Shown here in pieces: positions 8,424-16,309 of a stretch of 64,000 nt of DNA. Location: positions 1 to 64,000 of the forward strand of contig UQVK01000010.1 in assembly GCA_900544445.1 (NCBI GenBank), given 5' to 3'. Position numbers and translations under genes: made by a program. The first letter of the stretch is position 1; each line of letters begins with the position of its first letter. This DNA is from an uncultured Lachnospiraceae bacterium. GTDB taxonomy: Bacteria > Bacillota > Clostridia > Lachnospirales > Lachnospiraceae. The notes beneath the pieces were generated by a model. It searched no databases. It was not told the origin of the DNA and worked only from the letters and a program-made list of their open reading frames with translations.

Positions 8424-9384
8424 GGCGTCCTTCCTCGCTTTCCTCTCCGCTTTCCAGCAGCCGGAAGAAATAATCCTCCAGGCTGTTCCTTTTTCGTGCC
8501 ATACCATAGAGGCCGATGCCGTTTGTCACCAGTAGTCCGGCCAGCTCCTTTTCTGCCTTTTCCGGCATTCCGCCACTTTGGGCCATTTCGCCTGCTTCAT
8601 AAACCCGGATGGTTCTTTCATCCGTCACGGAAAACTCCGGGAATCTGCCGTCCCGCTCCAGAATGCGGGCGGCCTGCGCCACATCGTCCACCAGAAGTTC
8701 CACATATTCCGTCCGGTATGCATGGATCTCTTCCATGGAAATCTCCTTTAAAAGCCTCCCTCCGGCGATCACGCCGATTCGATCCGCGATATGTTCCACC
8801 TCGGAAAGAAGGTGGCTGGAAATGAAAATCGTCGTTCCCCAGTCCCGGTTCAGGCGGACAAACAGCCTGCGCATATCCCGGATACCCTCCGGATCCAGAG
8901 CGTTGATGGGCTCATCCAGAATCAGAAGCTCCGGCCGCGTCAGGATGGCCCGCGCGATGGCGAGGCGCTGCTTCATTCCCATGGAAAAGTGGGACACCGA
9001 TTTCTGATCAATATCGGAAAGTCCCACTTCTGAAAGCGCCTCTTCGATCCGTTCCCTGTTGTGGTATCCCATATACTCACAATACAGTTCCAGATTCTCC
9101 CGTCCCGTCATTTTCTCATAAAAGCAGGGTGCTTCGATGATGGAGCCGATCCGCTTGAAGCTTTCATAGCTTTCGTCTCCCATCTTTTCTCCGAAAATCC
9201 GGGCTTCTCCCGCATCCGGCCGAATCAGGTTCATCATCATTTTCATCACCGTGCTTTTTCCCGCCCCGTTCGGGCCCACAAAACCGTAAATTTCTCCCTT
9301 TCTGACGTGCAGATTCACCCGGTCCACCGCCGTCTTTTTCCGCCAGGCTTTGGTCAGATCCCTGGTTTCCATCAAAAAATCCAT
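8413..9384 (-). CDS. ABC transporter ATP-binding protein
   Basis: A 323-residue ATPase with Walker A GPNGAGKST (residues ~39-47), signature FSMGMKQRLAIA, Walker B PELLILDEPINALDPEG and the switch histidine in IFISSHLLSEVE. An extra ~90-residue C-terminal domain is typical of DrrA/BcrA-like exporter ATPases. I chose MDFLMETRDL at 9384 because AAGGAGG sits directly upstream. It pairs with the permease that overlaps its 3' end and lies next to a histidine kinase and response regulator, suggesting a peptide-sensing detoxification module. Specificity cannot be inferred. Confidence 0.9.
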   Translation of the reverse strand: MDFLMETRDLTKAWRKKTAVDRVNLHVRKGEIYGFVGPNGAGKSTVMKMMMNLIRPDAGEARIFGEKMGDESYESFKRIGSIIEAPCFYEKMTGRENLELYCEYMGYHNRERIEEALSEVGLSDIDQKSVSHFSMGMKQRLAIARAILTRPELLILDEPINALDPEGIRDMRRLFVRLNRDWGTTIFISSHLLSEVEHIADRIGVIAGGRLLKEISMEEIHAYRTEYVELLVDDVAQAARILERDGRFPEFSVTDERTIRVYEAGEMAQSGGMPEKAEKELAGLLVTNGIGLYGMARKRNSLEDYFFRLLESGEESEEGRHGK

Positions 9385-9497
9385 TTGTTCCTCCTTGCCG
9401 AAGCGCCTTTGCTTCAATAAATAAATGTCCCCCTCACGCCTCGTCTTCAGTATACAAAACGGATTTCTCTTTTTTCTGTCTGAAATCTCACTTTTTT

Positions 9498-10415
9498 CTA
9501 ACTTTTCTTCGGAAGCGTTACCGCAAAGCGTGTTCCGCCGGCTTCTGCGTCTAAAACCCGGATATCCCCTCCCATCTGCAGGGCAAGGGTCTTTGCAATC
9601 GCAAGGCCCAGTCCGCTTCCCCTGCCGCCCGTATAGGCCCTTGTAAAAATCTGTTCCCTCTCCTCCGAAGGAATGCCGGGGCCGTGATCCTCCAGCTCGA
9701 TGTATACGGCCGCATCCTCCTCCCGAAGCCGCAGGGCGAGATATTTTCCATCCTCCGCATATTTCACGGCGTTATCCACCAGATTTCTGAGAATCCGCCG
9801 CAGTCCGTCCGCATCTGCCAGGGCAAAAACCGGAACGGACGGCGTCTGCAGTTCTACCTGAAATCCCCTGCTCTCCAGCAGCTCACAGCAGGAAAGCAGT
9901 ACCTCATGGCAGAGCTTCGTCACGTCCGTCCGCTCCGGCGTCAGCTTTCCGTCTCCGGATTCCAGCTTCGCCAGGCTGAACCAGGCATTCATCGTATCCA
10001 CCAGTTCCTTCGACTTCTCACAGATTTTTTCCGCAGCCTCCGAAAGCTTTGCCGCTCCGTTTTCCTGTCCCGCTGCCGCCTGCAGAAGCTCTCCATACCC
10101 CTGAAGAACCGTAAGCGGCGTGCGCAGATCGTGAGAGATATTGGTCAGCATCCGCTTCATGGAACCTCTGGCACGTTCATAATCTGCCCTGTCCTTCTCC
10201 CAGCGTTCCAGCACCCGGTTGAGGTCCGCCGAAAGCGCCCGGATTCCAGGATGATCCGAGGGCACCAGAATGGGAGAACGGCCGTCCGCATCTGCGATCT
10301 GCCTCAGACGCTCGTCCATATACTGAAGTTCCCGGCTCAGACGCACATACTGTCTCTTCTGCAGGATAACCAGCAGGCCCAGCACGATGCAGACCGCAAA
10401 CAGAAAAAAGGTCAT
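9498..10415 (-). CDS. Sensor histidine kinase (HisKA/HATPase)
   Basis: A 305-residue kinase with a single N-terminal membrane helix (residues ~2-17) and no extracellular domain of note, resembling intramembrane-sensing kinases next to ABC exporters. The phosphoacceptor is H95 in TNISHDLRTPLTVL. The ATP-binding domain shows the N box (LRRILRNLVDNAVKY), G1 (LEDHGPGIP) and G2 (GGRGSGLGLAIAK). The start ATG overlaps the stop of the response regulator gene (ATGA), so they are translationally coupled. It lies about 115 bp upstream of the ABC transporter pair and probably controls it. Confidence 0.92.
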   Translation of the reverse strand: MTFFLFAVCIVLGLLVILQKRQYVRLSRELQYMDERLRQIADADGRSPILVPSDHPGIRALSADLNRVLERWEKDRADYERARGSMKRMLTNISHDLRTPLTVLQGYGELLQAAAGQENGAAKLSEAAEKICEKSKELVDTMNAWFSLAKLESGDGKLTPERTDVTKLCHEVLLSCCELLESRGFQVELQTPSVPVFALADADGLRRILRNLVDNAVKYAEDGKYLALRLREEDAAVYIELEDHGPGIPSEEREQIFTRAYTGGRGSGLGLAIAKTLALQMGGDIRVLDAEAGGTRFAVTLPKKS

Positions 10416-11146
10416 GACTTCCTCCCTTCAGAAGCGTCGGCAGGCGCTTCCACACGATAGCCGATTCCCCAGATCGTTCTGATATATTCCTGCCCGGGCT
10501 TCTTTGGATCCTTCAGCTTAGCGCGCAGCCGGTTCATGTGGGTGTTCAGCACATTTTCATTTCCATAGTAAGGCTCCTTCCAGACAGCCTCATACAGATT
10601 TTCTTTGGAAAAGGCCCGCCCGAGGTTGGATGCCATCAGAAAAAGGAGGTCAAATTCCGTCCTGGTCAGTTCGATCCGCATTCCGTCCCGCCACACCCTG
10701 CGGCCTGCAGCATCGATTTCAAGATCCCCGAGCCTGACGGTCTCTTGTCCGCCTCCGTCATATTGTGTGGCTCTGCGGATGTTGGCCCGGATCCGTGCCG
10801 CCAGCTCGATCAGGGAAAAGGGCTTCACCACATAATCGTCCGCCCCCAGGTTCAGCCCCATGGCCTTATCCGCATCGTCATCCTTCGCCGTTATGATGAT
10901 GATCGGAATGGTGCTCGTCTGACGGAAAGAGCGGATCACCTCCATGCCGTCCACATCCGGGAGCATCAGATCGATCAGGGCAAGTACGTCCCCCTGTCTG
11001 TCGGGAAATGCCCGAATGGCGCTTCTGCCGTCATAAAAGGCTTCCACACGATAGCCCTCTCCCTCCAGATAGTCGCATACCATCCCGCAGATAGAACGGT
11101 CATCCTCCACCAGAAGGATTCTTGTTTCCTGTACTTCCTGCCTCAC
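10412..11146 (-). CDS. OmpR/PhoB-family response regulator
   Basis: A 244-residue regulator. The receiver domain (residues ~9-122) has the acidic pair EDD and phosphoacceptor D59 in LIDLMLPDVDG, followed by the TSTIPIIIITA and DDYVVKPFS motifs. The winged-helix DNA-binding domain runs from about residue 140 to 238, ending with the familiar IRTIWGIGYR. The start is GTG at 11146. It is cotranscribed with the kinase through a 4-bp overlap. The likely target is the adjacent ABC exporter; no obvious direct-repeat operator was located. Confidence 0.93.
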   Translation of the reverse strand: MRQEVQETRILLVEDDRSICGMVCDYLEGEGYRVEAFYDGRSAIRAFPDRQGDVLALIDLMLPDVDGMEVIRSFRQTSTIPIIIITAKDDDADKAMGLNLGADDYVVKPFSLIELAARIRANIRRATQYDGGGQETVRLGDLEIDAAGRRVWRDGMRIELTRTEFDLLFLMASNLGRAFSKENLYEAVWKEPYYGNENVLNTHMNRLRAKLKDPKKPGQEYIRTIWGIGYRVEAPADASEGRKS

Positions 11147-11256
11147 GTTTCACTTCCCGCCTTTCTTTCCCGAAGATTGTCTGTCTTATGATACCAGAAA
11201 CGAAAGGGGCAGGCAAGGAACCATCTTATGCGGATGACGCGGCGTACACGTGCAGC

Positions 11257-12279
11257 CTATCCCGCAACAAACGCCTGCATGGCCAGATAGATGTTCAGGG
11301 CAGATGCCGCTCCCAGCAGAAGCGCGGCCCAGTTCAGAAGGAGAAAACAGATTCTGACACTTCCTCCCTCCCATTCTTTTTTGCGGAGAGTCAGAAACAG
11401 GTCTGCTGCGGAGAACAGGATTGGAAACAGGAAGATGAAAAGATTGTCTGCCGTCGAAAACCAGTCGATACGTCCATATTCATATTCATCAACAATCCAC
11501 GCTCCATTCACCTGAAGCTGCATTCCAAAGCGGAACAAAAACAGCAGACATATCGTCTGAACCACATAAATAATTCTTCTTTTTTCCCCGTTCCTCCTCT
11601 GTTCCTCCCGGTGTCCCTCCAGCTTCACATTCCGGGAACGGAACCACAGGTACAAAAGGATGATCCCAAGCGTCAGGCAGGCGAGAATCATGCAGTTCAT
11701 CCGTAGCACAATTTCTTTATCCTGATCTCTCATACTGATGAGAGAATAGGCAAGACAGTATTCCAGCACCCCAGCCAGCAGAAAAACCGCTCCCGACAGC
11801 TCCAGCATGAACTTAAGCAGCCGTAAAAGCCTCTCCCGCTGCCAGAAGCACAGGAGAGAAAAGAGGGCAAAAATTCCCAGGCTGACCGCCCCTTCCCGCA
11901 CGCTGAGGGGATGCGTCACAAGGCCAAAGGCATTCCATGGTCTGTCCAGCCCGTCGTCCATAATCTGCGCGGGCATATGAAGCAGAAGCTCCGTACAGTG
12001 CAGAAAAATCCCCCACACCAGAGCCGAGGTTCCTCTGCCCCTTCCATAGCTCCACAACCAGCAGCCTTCCAGCACTCCGAGAAACCATACGGAATCCAGC
12101 GAGCCTGCCGCAAACAGGCGCCGCAGAATCTCAATGACACAAAGCAGGGCAAACCACAGCCAGATTCCAAGGCGCTTTTCCCTTTTATACTCCTCTTTTC
12201 CGAATAGAGAAAAGAAGGCTCCCGCCAGAATTCCCATGTGCAGTGCGGTTTCCGCCCCTGCCAAAATAAATGTCAGCAT
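11257..12279 (-). CDS. Polytopic membrane protein of unknown function
   Basis: I do not recognise the family. The 340-residue product has about nine or ten hydrophobic helices, with short basic loops such as REKRRIIYV and KRRLGIW-like segments consistent with cytoplasmic turns, and no enzymatic motif. I chose MLTFILAGAETALHMG at 12279 because GGAGGGA lies eight bases upstream. It is upstream of the two-component genes in the same orientation, with a 110-bp gap, so it could be in the same transcription unit or independent. Confidence 0.6.
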   Translation of the reverse strand: MLTFILAGAETALHMGILAGAFFSLFGKEEYKREKRLGIWLWFALLCVIEILRRLFAAGSLDSVWFLGVLEGCWLWSYGRGRGTSALVWGIFLHCTELLLHMPAQIMDDGLDRPWNAFGLVTHPLSVREGAVSLGIFALFSLLCFWQRERLLRLLKFMLELSGAVFLLAGVLEYCLAYSLISMRDQDKEIVLRMNCMILACLTLGIILLYLWFRSRNVKLEGHREEQRRNGEKRRIIYVVQTICLLFLFRFGMQLQVNGAWIVDEYEYGRIDWFSTADNLFIFLFPILFSAADLFLTLRKKEWEGGSVRICFLLLNWAALLLGAASALNIYLAMQAFVAG

Positions 12280-12392
12280 TCTCTGTCCCTCCAATCCGCT
12301 CTCTGCCTTTTTCTTCCATAAATAGTATAACACAGGAAACCGCAAAATGGAGGAATGTGGCCTGATCCGTCGGATTTTGTCTTCGTCTTTCC

Positions 12393-12497
12393 TTACAGCC
12401 TGTGCTCTTCCCCGACAAAAGCAATATAGGTACGGCTGATGCTTCCGTCGGTGATTTTTTCCAGAATATCAATAAATTCGTCAATGGATTCCGGCAT
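12393..12497 (-). pseudogene. Short coding-like remnant (34 codons)
   Basis: A 34-codon open frame starting MPESIDEFIDILEKITDGS and ending FVGEEHRL before a stop at 12393. It reads like the C-terminus of a soluble protein. An in-frame stop lies just upstream of its start, and no clear ribosome site is seen. It sits in the 340-bp gap between two hypothetical genes. Either a decayed gene end or a very small protein; I favour a remnant. Nothing else is visible in 12280-12619. Confidence 0.3.
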
Positions 12498-12619
12498 CCC
12501 CACAAGGAATCATTCAACGCCGAGGAAAAAAACGACACAAATCCTTCCAGATATGATACAATCTATAAAAGGATTTTCCCTGTTCTCACAGACCGGAAAA
12601 CGGAAGGATACCTGGAATC

Positions 12620-13258
12620 ATGAAAACTTATGTGGCGGATCCCAAAATTGCAAGGAAATGGTACTTAAAGAAAAGAAAAACCTATAAAACCTATAAGATT
12701 GGCATGGCCGTGATGTGGGGTGCGCTTTGCCTCATCTTCATCCTGGATCTCTCTTTTCTTCTGAGAGCGGAAGGGATCGAACAGCTCGGCGAAATTCTGC
12801 TGTTGTGCATCGGGGCGGATATTCTGCCTGGAATCGCAGCAGTGCTTGGCTATGTGCTCATTAAAGCGGGAGGTCTCGAATTTCTGATGCGCCGCCCTTC
12901 GGAAAAATGTATCTTCGATAAAGAATCCTTTACGCTGGAATATATTCCGGAACCCGGAAGCCAGGAACGCGAACCGAGAAACTACAACCTGATCCGGCAC
13001 AGGATCCTGTATCGTGACATCCAGAGCGTGGACTATGAGGAAGAGCTGGGGCGCATCACCATCCACGGAATGCATACCATCCTGAAATATTATCAGACGA
13101 AAGATCTCAAAAAATATGCCGATCCCCAGACTACCACCCTGCCCTTCTCCGTATTCTGCCGTTATCCGGACTTTGACGAACTGAAGGACGAGCTGATGGC
13201 GCTGGGACAGGCTAATTTTCCCGCCAGCTACAGTCAGGTATCCAGTTCACAAAAGTAA
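12620..13258 (+). CDS. Two-helix membrane protein of unknown function
   Basis: A 212-residue protein with a basic N-terminus (ARKWYLKKRKTYKTYK), two hydrophobic helices near residues 28-49 and 56-85, and a cytoplasmic beta-rich domain after that. The layout resembles YcxB-like/PH-fold membrane proteins, a similarity of architecture rather than a recognised motif. A distantly similar layout occurs at 14990-15505. Its last 25 bases overlap the convergent lipoprotein gene. Function unknown. Confidence 0.6.
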   Translation: MKTYVADPKIARKWYLKKRKTYKTYKIGMAVMWGALCLIFILDLSFLLRAEGIEQLGEILLLCIGADILPGIAAVLGYVLIKAGGLEFLMRRPSEKCIFDKESFTLEYIPEPGSQEREPRNYNLIRHRILYRDIQSVDYEEELGRITIHGMHTILKYYQTKDLKKYADPQTTTLPFSVFCRYPDFDELKDELMALGQANFPASYSQVSSSQK

Positions 13259-13734
13259 AGAAGTTCCGCATCCGCATCGTATAATCCAAGGATAAAGTTG
13301 AAGGAACCCCGGTGAAGGATATCCGCTCCGGTCGCCCATCCTTCCTTTACCTGCCTGTCTATGAGCCGGTAATATCCGTTCTCTATCTCCGGAACCAGGG
13401 GATTTTCTTCCTGATCCGTGAGATACGGGCCAATGCGTTCTGTTTCGTTATCTATTCCGTATACCAGGGTCTTTATCGTATCATCCAGGGGGAATGCTCT
13501 CCATTCTGATTTCTTTTTTATCTGATCCAGAACATTTTCATCCGCACAGTCAAGCACAATAAACGTAGTTCCATCCCCATGAGATCCCCCATGAGTGTCC
13601 GACGCCGAAATCACCTCACAGGCCGAGACATCAATTCCCAGTTCTCTGGAAACTGCAGACTGTTCGCTTTCTACCCCACAGGCACTTAAAATCAGAAAGG
13701 CGATAACAGACAGCGTACAAAAAATTCTTTTCAT
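13234..13734 (-). CDS. Putative lipoprotein
   Basis: A 166-residue secreted protein with a type II signal peptide: basic MKR, hydrophobic stretch, and lipobox LSAC with the lipidated cysteine at about residue 19. The mature part has no motif I can name; it is acidic, with conserved-looking DTHGGSHGDGTTF and GYYRLIDRQ segments. It is convergent with the upstream two-helix protein gene. Function unknown. Confidence 0.65.
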   Translation of the reverse strand: MKRIFCTLSVIAFLILSACGVESEQSAVSRELGIDVSACEVISASDTHGGSHGDGTTFIVLDCADENVLDQIKKKSEWRAFPLDDTIKTLVYGIDNETERIGPYLTDQEENPLVPEIENGYYRLIDRQVKEGWATGADILHRGSFNFILGLYDADAELLYFCELDT

Positions 13735-13878
13735 CTTGTCCCCTCCTCCTACAGCATCGGCATATTCCCGGTCTACGATTCTGCCTCAACATTGGTGAAG
13801 ATATTGGAAACAGACCACTATAGATGTATCTCTTCCATACGTCCTGCATATAATGATAGGAGAACTGAATTTGTGAGA

Positions 13879-13907
13879 TTGACTTTGCAGACCAATTTTG
13901 CTATATT
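13879..13907 (+). promoter_or_regulatory. Near-consensus sigma-A promoter of the Abi-associated RNA
   Basis: TTGACT (13879-13884), a 17-bp spacer and TATATT (13902-13907) preceded by TGC form a strong promoter with an extended -10. Initiation is expected near A13914. Confidence 0.8.
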
Positions 13908-13913
13908 TAGTTC

Positions 13914-13981
13914 AGTGATCGTTCTGTGGAAACTTGCGAAGCCCGCAGGCGGGGGAGAGCTTTCGAGTCTCTCCCTCTTTT
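13914..13981 (+). ncRNA. Predicted 68-nt small RNA upstream of the Abi gene
   Basis: The promoter at 13879 and the terminator at 13953 delimit an RNA of about 68 nt with no open frame of note. It has an unpaired-looking 5' half (AGUGAUCGUUCUGUGGAAAC), a small CCCG-CAGG-CGGG hairpin and the terminator hairpin. The abi ATG follows 19 bp after the U tract. An RNA ending just before a HEPN-type gene suggests it is a partner, antitoxin or attenuating leader. Its existence is predicted, not shown. Confidence 0.6.
13953..13981 (+). terminator. Intrinsic terminator between the small RNA and abi
   Basis: GGGAGAG pairs with CTCTCCC (13953-13959 and 13969-13975), closed by an inner CT-UUCG-AG tetraloop stem, and is followed by TCTTTT. 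Read-through would be needed to express the Abi gene from the upstream promoter. Confidence 0.85.
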
Positions 13982-14000
13982 ACATTACAGGAGATTTTTC

Positions 14001-14945
14001 ATGGCAATTTTAAAACAGTTTTTAACTTTCAACCAGCAGGTTAATTATCTGAAAAATGAAAAACGGATCACTGTCTCCGACGAGCAGTTTGCAGAGGATG
14101 TTCTGCAACGCATTGGTTACTTTGCACTGATGGGCGGATATAAGGAATTATTCCGAATCCCTTTCTCAAAAAAATATAAGCCAGGAACTTCTTTTGATGA
14201 GATTGTCCTCCTTTATCAGTTTGATGCCGAACTCAGGGAGCTGTTTTTGAAATATCTGCTCCAAATAGAACGTCATATAGGGAATCTGATCGCATACTAC
14301 TTTGTAGAGGCACATGGCATTTCTCAAACAGAATATTTGAATCTCTGTAATTACAATAATACTCCACGAAACAGAAAAATCATCTCCGGCTTGATCCGCA
14401 AACTGCACGGTGCAGTCACTACCACGGATTATGCCCATATAAATTACTATCGTACGAAATATGGGAACATTCCTCTTTGGATCACAACCAGTGTGCTGAC
14501 TTTTGGCAGTCTTTCCAAAATGTACAATGTCCTGGAGCAATCACTCCGCTCTAAAATCTGTCGTCATTTTCCAAATATAAACCAGCGTCAGCTGGAACGT
14601 TTTTTATCTGTTTTGACAAAATACCGTAATGTTTGTGCCCATGGCGATCGACTTTTTTCATATCGGACTGTAGACCAGATTTTAGATACACCATTGCACG
14701 CGAAATTGTGTATACCGCAGCAGGGAAATCAATATATTTGCGGAAAACAAGATCTGTTTGCCGTTGTGATCGCTTTTCGTTATCTTCTGCCCAAAGAGGA
14801 TTTTCTGGAATTTAAAAGGAAACTAACCCTTGAAATATCCTCGGTAAATAAAAATCTGATACATATTGCAGGAAATGAGCTGTTGGCACATATGGGCTTT
14901 CCTCCAAACTGGAAGAATATCACTCGCTATCAGTTGACACCATAA
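14001..14945 (+). CDS. Abi-family (Abi_2/AbiD-AbiF type) HEPN protein
   Basis: A 314-residue protein of the Abi_2 family, known from abortive-infection phage defence. The N-terminus (FLTFNQQVNYLKNEKRI followed by QRIGYFALMGGY) and the LYQFDAELRELFLKYLLQIE helix are characteristic. Near residue 209 the sequence KYRNVCAHGDR supplies the RNxxxH motif of HEPN RNases, so RNA cleavage is the likely activity. The ATG at 14001 has GGAG nine bases upstream. By eye it is more AT-rich than neighbouring housekeeping genes, consistent with horizontal transfer. It is preceded by a promoter, a small RNA and a terminator. Confidence 0.85.
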   Translation: MAILKQFLTFNQQVNYLKNEKRITVSDEQFAEDVLQRIGYFALMGGYKELFRIPFSKKYKPGTSFDEIVLLYQFDAELRELFLKYLLQIERHIGNLIAYYFVEAHGISQTEYLNLCNYNNTPRNRKIISGLIRKLHGAVTTTDYAHINYYRTKYGNIPLWITTSVLTFGSLSKMYNVLEQSLRSKICRHFPNINQRQLERFLSVLTKYRNVCAHGDRLFSYRTVDQILDTPLHAKLCIPQQGNQYICGKQDLFAVVIAFRYLLPKEDFLEFKRKLTLEISSVNKNLIHIAGNELLAHMGFPPNWKNITRYQLTP

Positions 14946-14989
14946 AACAGTTCCTGTCTGCAATATTTCTTCCCGGATATCCGCTCCGG

Positions 14990-15505
14990 TCAGAAACGTC
15001 CGGATACAGGGATTACCTTCAGCCCCGTCCTGTCTTCGATAAAGCTGCGGAATTCTCCGGCATCCCCGCCTGTTAATCTTTTTTTGTCATAGGCCTGAGC
15101 ATGGCTGTTGCTTAGTACGAACAGAAAGTATCTCTGATCCTCCGCCACATATTTGATCCTGTCGTAACGGAATTCGGTCTTTCCAACCTTCGTGACCGAC
15201 AGGAATTTGTCCTGATAAAACTGACATCTGCAATGCTCCGTTCCGGGCAGAACTCTCTTTTTCGCCATATAACCGTTCATTCTGTCTTCAAATAACAGAA
15301 AAAGCACCAGAATAACAATCGCGGTCAGCGTCACCACGTTGATCCCCAGTGCGGCCGTGGTAAGGATCCCCAGAACCGCCACGGTCCACCCAAAGATCCG
15401 GGATCTTCTGCTCTGCTTCTTCCTTACCGTTTTTCTGAGCGCCCTTGCCATCGCAGAAAGTGCCGATATGTCATAATCTGTCTCAAAGGTAAATTCCTTT
15501 TCCAT
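14990..15505 (-). CDS. YcxB-like membrane protein
   Basis: A 171-residue protein: short cytoplasmic N-terminus (TFETDYDISALSAMARAL), a very basic KKQSRRSR patch, two adjacent membrane helices near residues 40-75, and a C-terminal beta domain ending in RTGLKVIPVSGRF. This fits the YcxB-like architecture, whose function is unknown. The ATG at 15505 follows a perfect AAGGAGG. It sits alone between the convergent abi gene and divergent mazEF. Confidence 0.6.
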   Translation of the reverse strand: MEKEFTFETDYDISALSAMARALRKTVRKKQSRRSRIFGWTVAVLGILTTAALGINVVTLTAIVILVLFLLFEDRMNGYMAKKRVLPGTEHCRCQFYQDKFLSVTKVGKTEFRYDRIKYVAEDQRYFLFVLSNSHAQAYDKKRLTGGDAGEFRSFIEDRTGLKVIPVSGRF

Positions 15506-15633
15506 ATGAACCTCCTTATTTTCGCTGTTGTACCCGCTTTTTGCCAGACGCTTTATCAAGGCTGCTGAGGAACAGTATATCAGCCTTTCTATTCTTTTGC
15601 CATATATCTGTAAAAAATATATAGTTGCGTCAC

Positions 15634-15662
15634 TTGTATTTACGGGCATAGCAGTATATACT
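15634..15662 (+). promoter_or_regulatory. mazEF promoter with overlapping dyad
   Basis: TTGTAT (15634-15639), 17 bp, TATACT (15657-15662). The -10 lies inside GTATATAC-tga-GTTTATAC, an imperfect inverted repeat suited to autorepression by an AbrB-fold antitoxin. Confidence 0.6.
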
Positions 15663-15692
15663 GAGTTTATACAAAGAAAGGTGGCAGCGTTG

Positions 15693-15935
15693 ATGCAGGT
15701 ACAGGTTAAAAAATGGGGAAACAGCCAGGGAATCCGAATTCCCAAAGAATTTCTGCTGGATGCTGGTATTGACTTAAATGAAATATTAGACATTTCAGCT
15801 TCAGACGGTATCATCACTTTAACCAAAACCTTCCGCCACAGAACTCTTGAAGAACGGGCGGCGGATTACGGCGGAAACTTGAATCTTGACGGAGAGTATG
15901 ACTGGGGCGAAGCTGTCGGAAGAGAGGTGTGGTAA
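15693..15935 (+). CDS. mazE: MazE-like antitoxin (AbrB/SpoVT fold)
   Basis: An 80-residue swapped-hairpin AbrB DNA-binding protein: MQVQVKKWGNSQGIRIPKEF is the classical MazE start, followed by IDLNEILDIS and an acidic tail that would wrap the toxin. The ATG at 15693 is preceded by AAGGTGG. It is translationally coupled to mazF by a TAATG overlap. It likely represses its own promoter together with the toxin. Confidence 0.88.
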   Translation: MQVQVKKWGNSQGIRIPKEFLLDAGIDLNEILDISASDGIITLTKTFRHRTLEERAADYGGNLNLDGEYDWGEAVGREVW

Positions 15936-16240
15936 TGTCTTTGGAAGTACAGCAGGGGGATATTTTAAAAATTGAACGAATCAGACACCCGGTTTTGATC
16001 GTAAGCACGAATTTTTTTAATGCATCTGGTGAGGTAATTGGTTGTCCCATTTATGAAGCCGGAACGGAAAGTCCGCTGCATATTGCGGTTACTGCAGACG
16101 AGATGCAGGGATATGTCCAGTGTGAGAAGCTGGCACTGCTTGATTTGAAAGTTCGCGGGCATAAGAAAACAGGCCGCATTGCGCTGAATGAGCAGATGAA
16201 CATTACAGACGCAATCCAGGGGATATTTGACTACGTCTGA
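15935..16240 (+). CDS. mazF: MazF-family mRNA interferase toxin
   Basis: A 101-residue PemK/MazF toxin. Visible family elements are the N-terminal QQGDILKIE strand, RHPVLIVSTNFFN, and the VQCEKLALLDLKVRG segment that normally holds the dimer and RNA-binding residues. The start ATG shares a base with the mazE stop; a GTG two codons upstream is less well placed. A sequence-specific endoribonuclease activity is expected from the family; the cleavage site cannot be read from sequence. Confidence 0.88.
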   Translation: MSLEVQQGDILKIERIRHPVLIVSTNFFNASGEVIGCPIYEAGTESPLHIAVTADEMQGYVQCEKLALLDLKVRGHKKTGRIALNEQMNITDAIQGIFDYV

Positions 16241-16309
16241 TTGGATTCATCAGCCCACTCATTATGCATACTGCTATCTGACACTTTATCTAAATGTCAA
16301 TGAACACCC

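Noticed and set aside
13840..13981. Type III toxin-antitoxin (ToxIN) RNA repeats upstream of abi
   Set aside because: No tandem repeats are present in the RNA, and the protein is Abi_2/HEPN-like rather than a ToxN fold.
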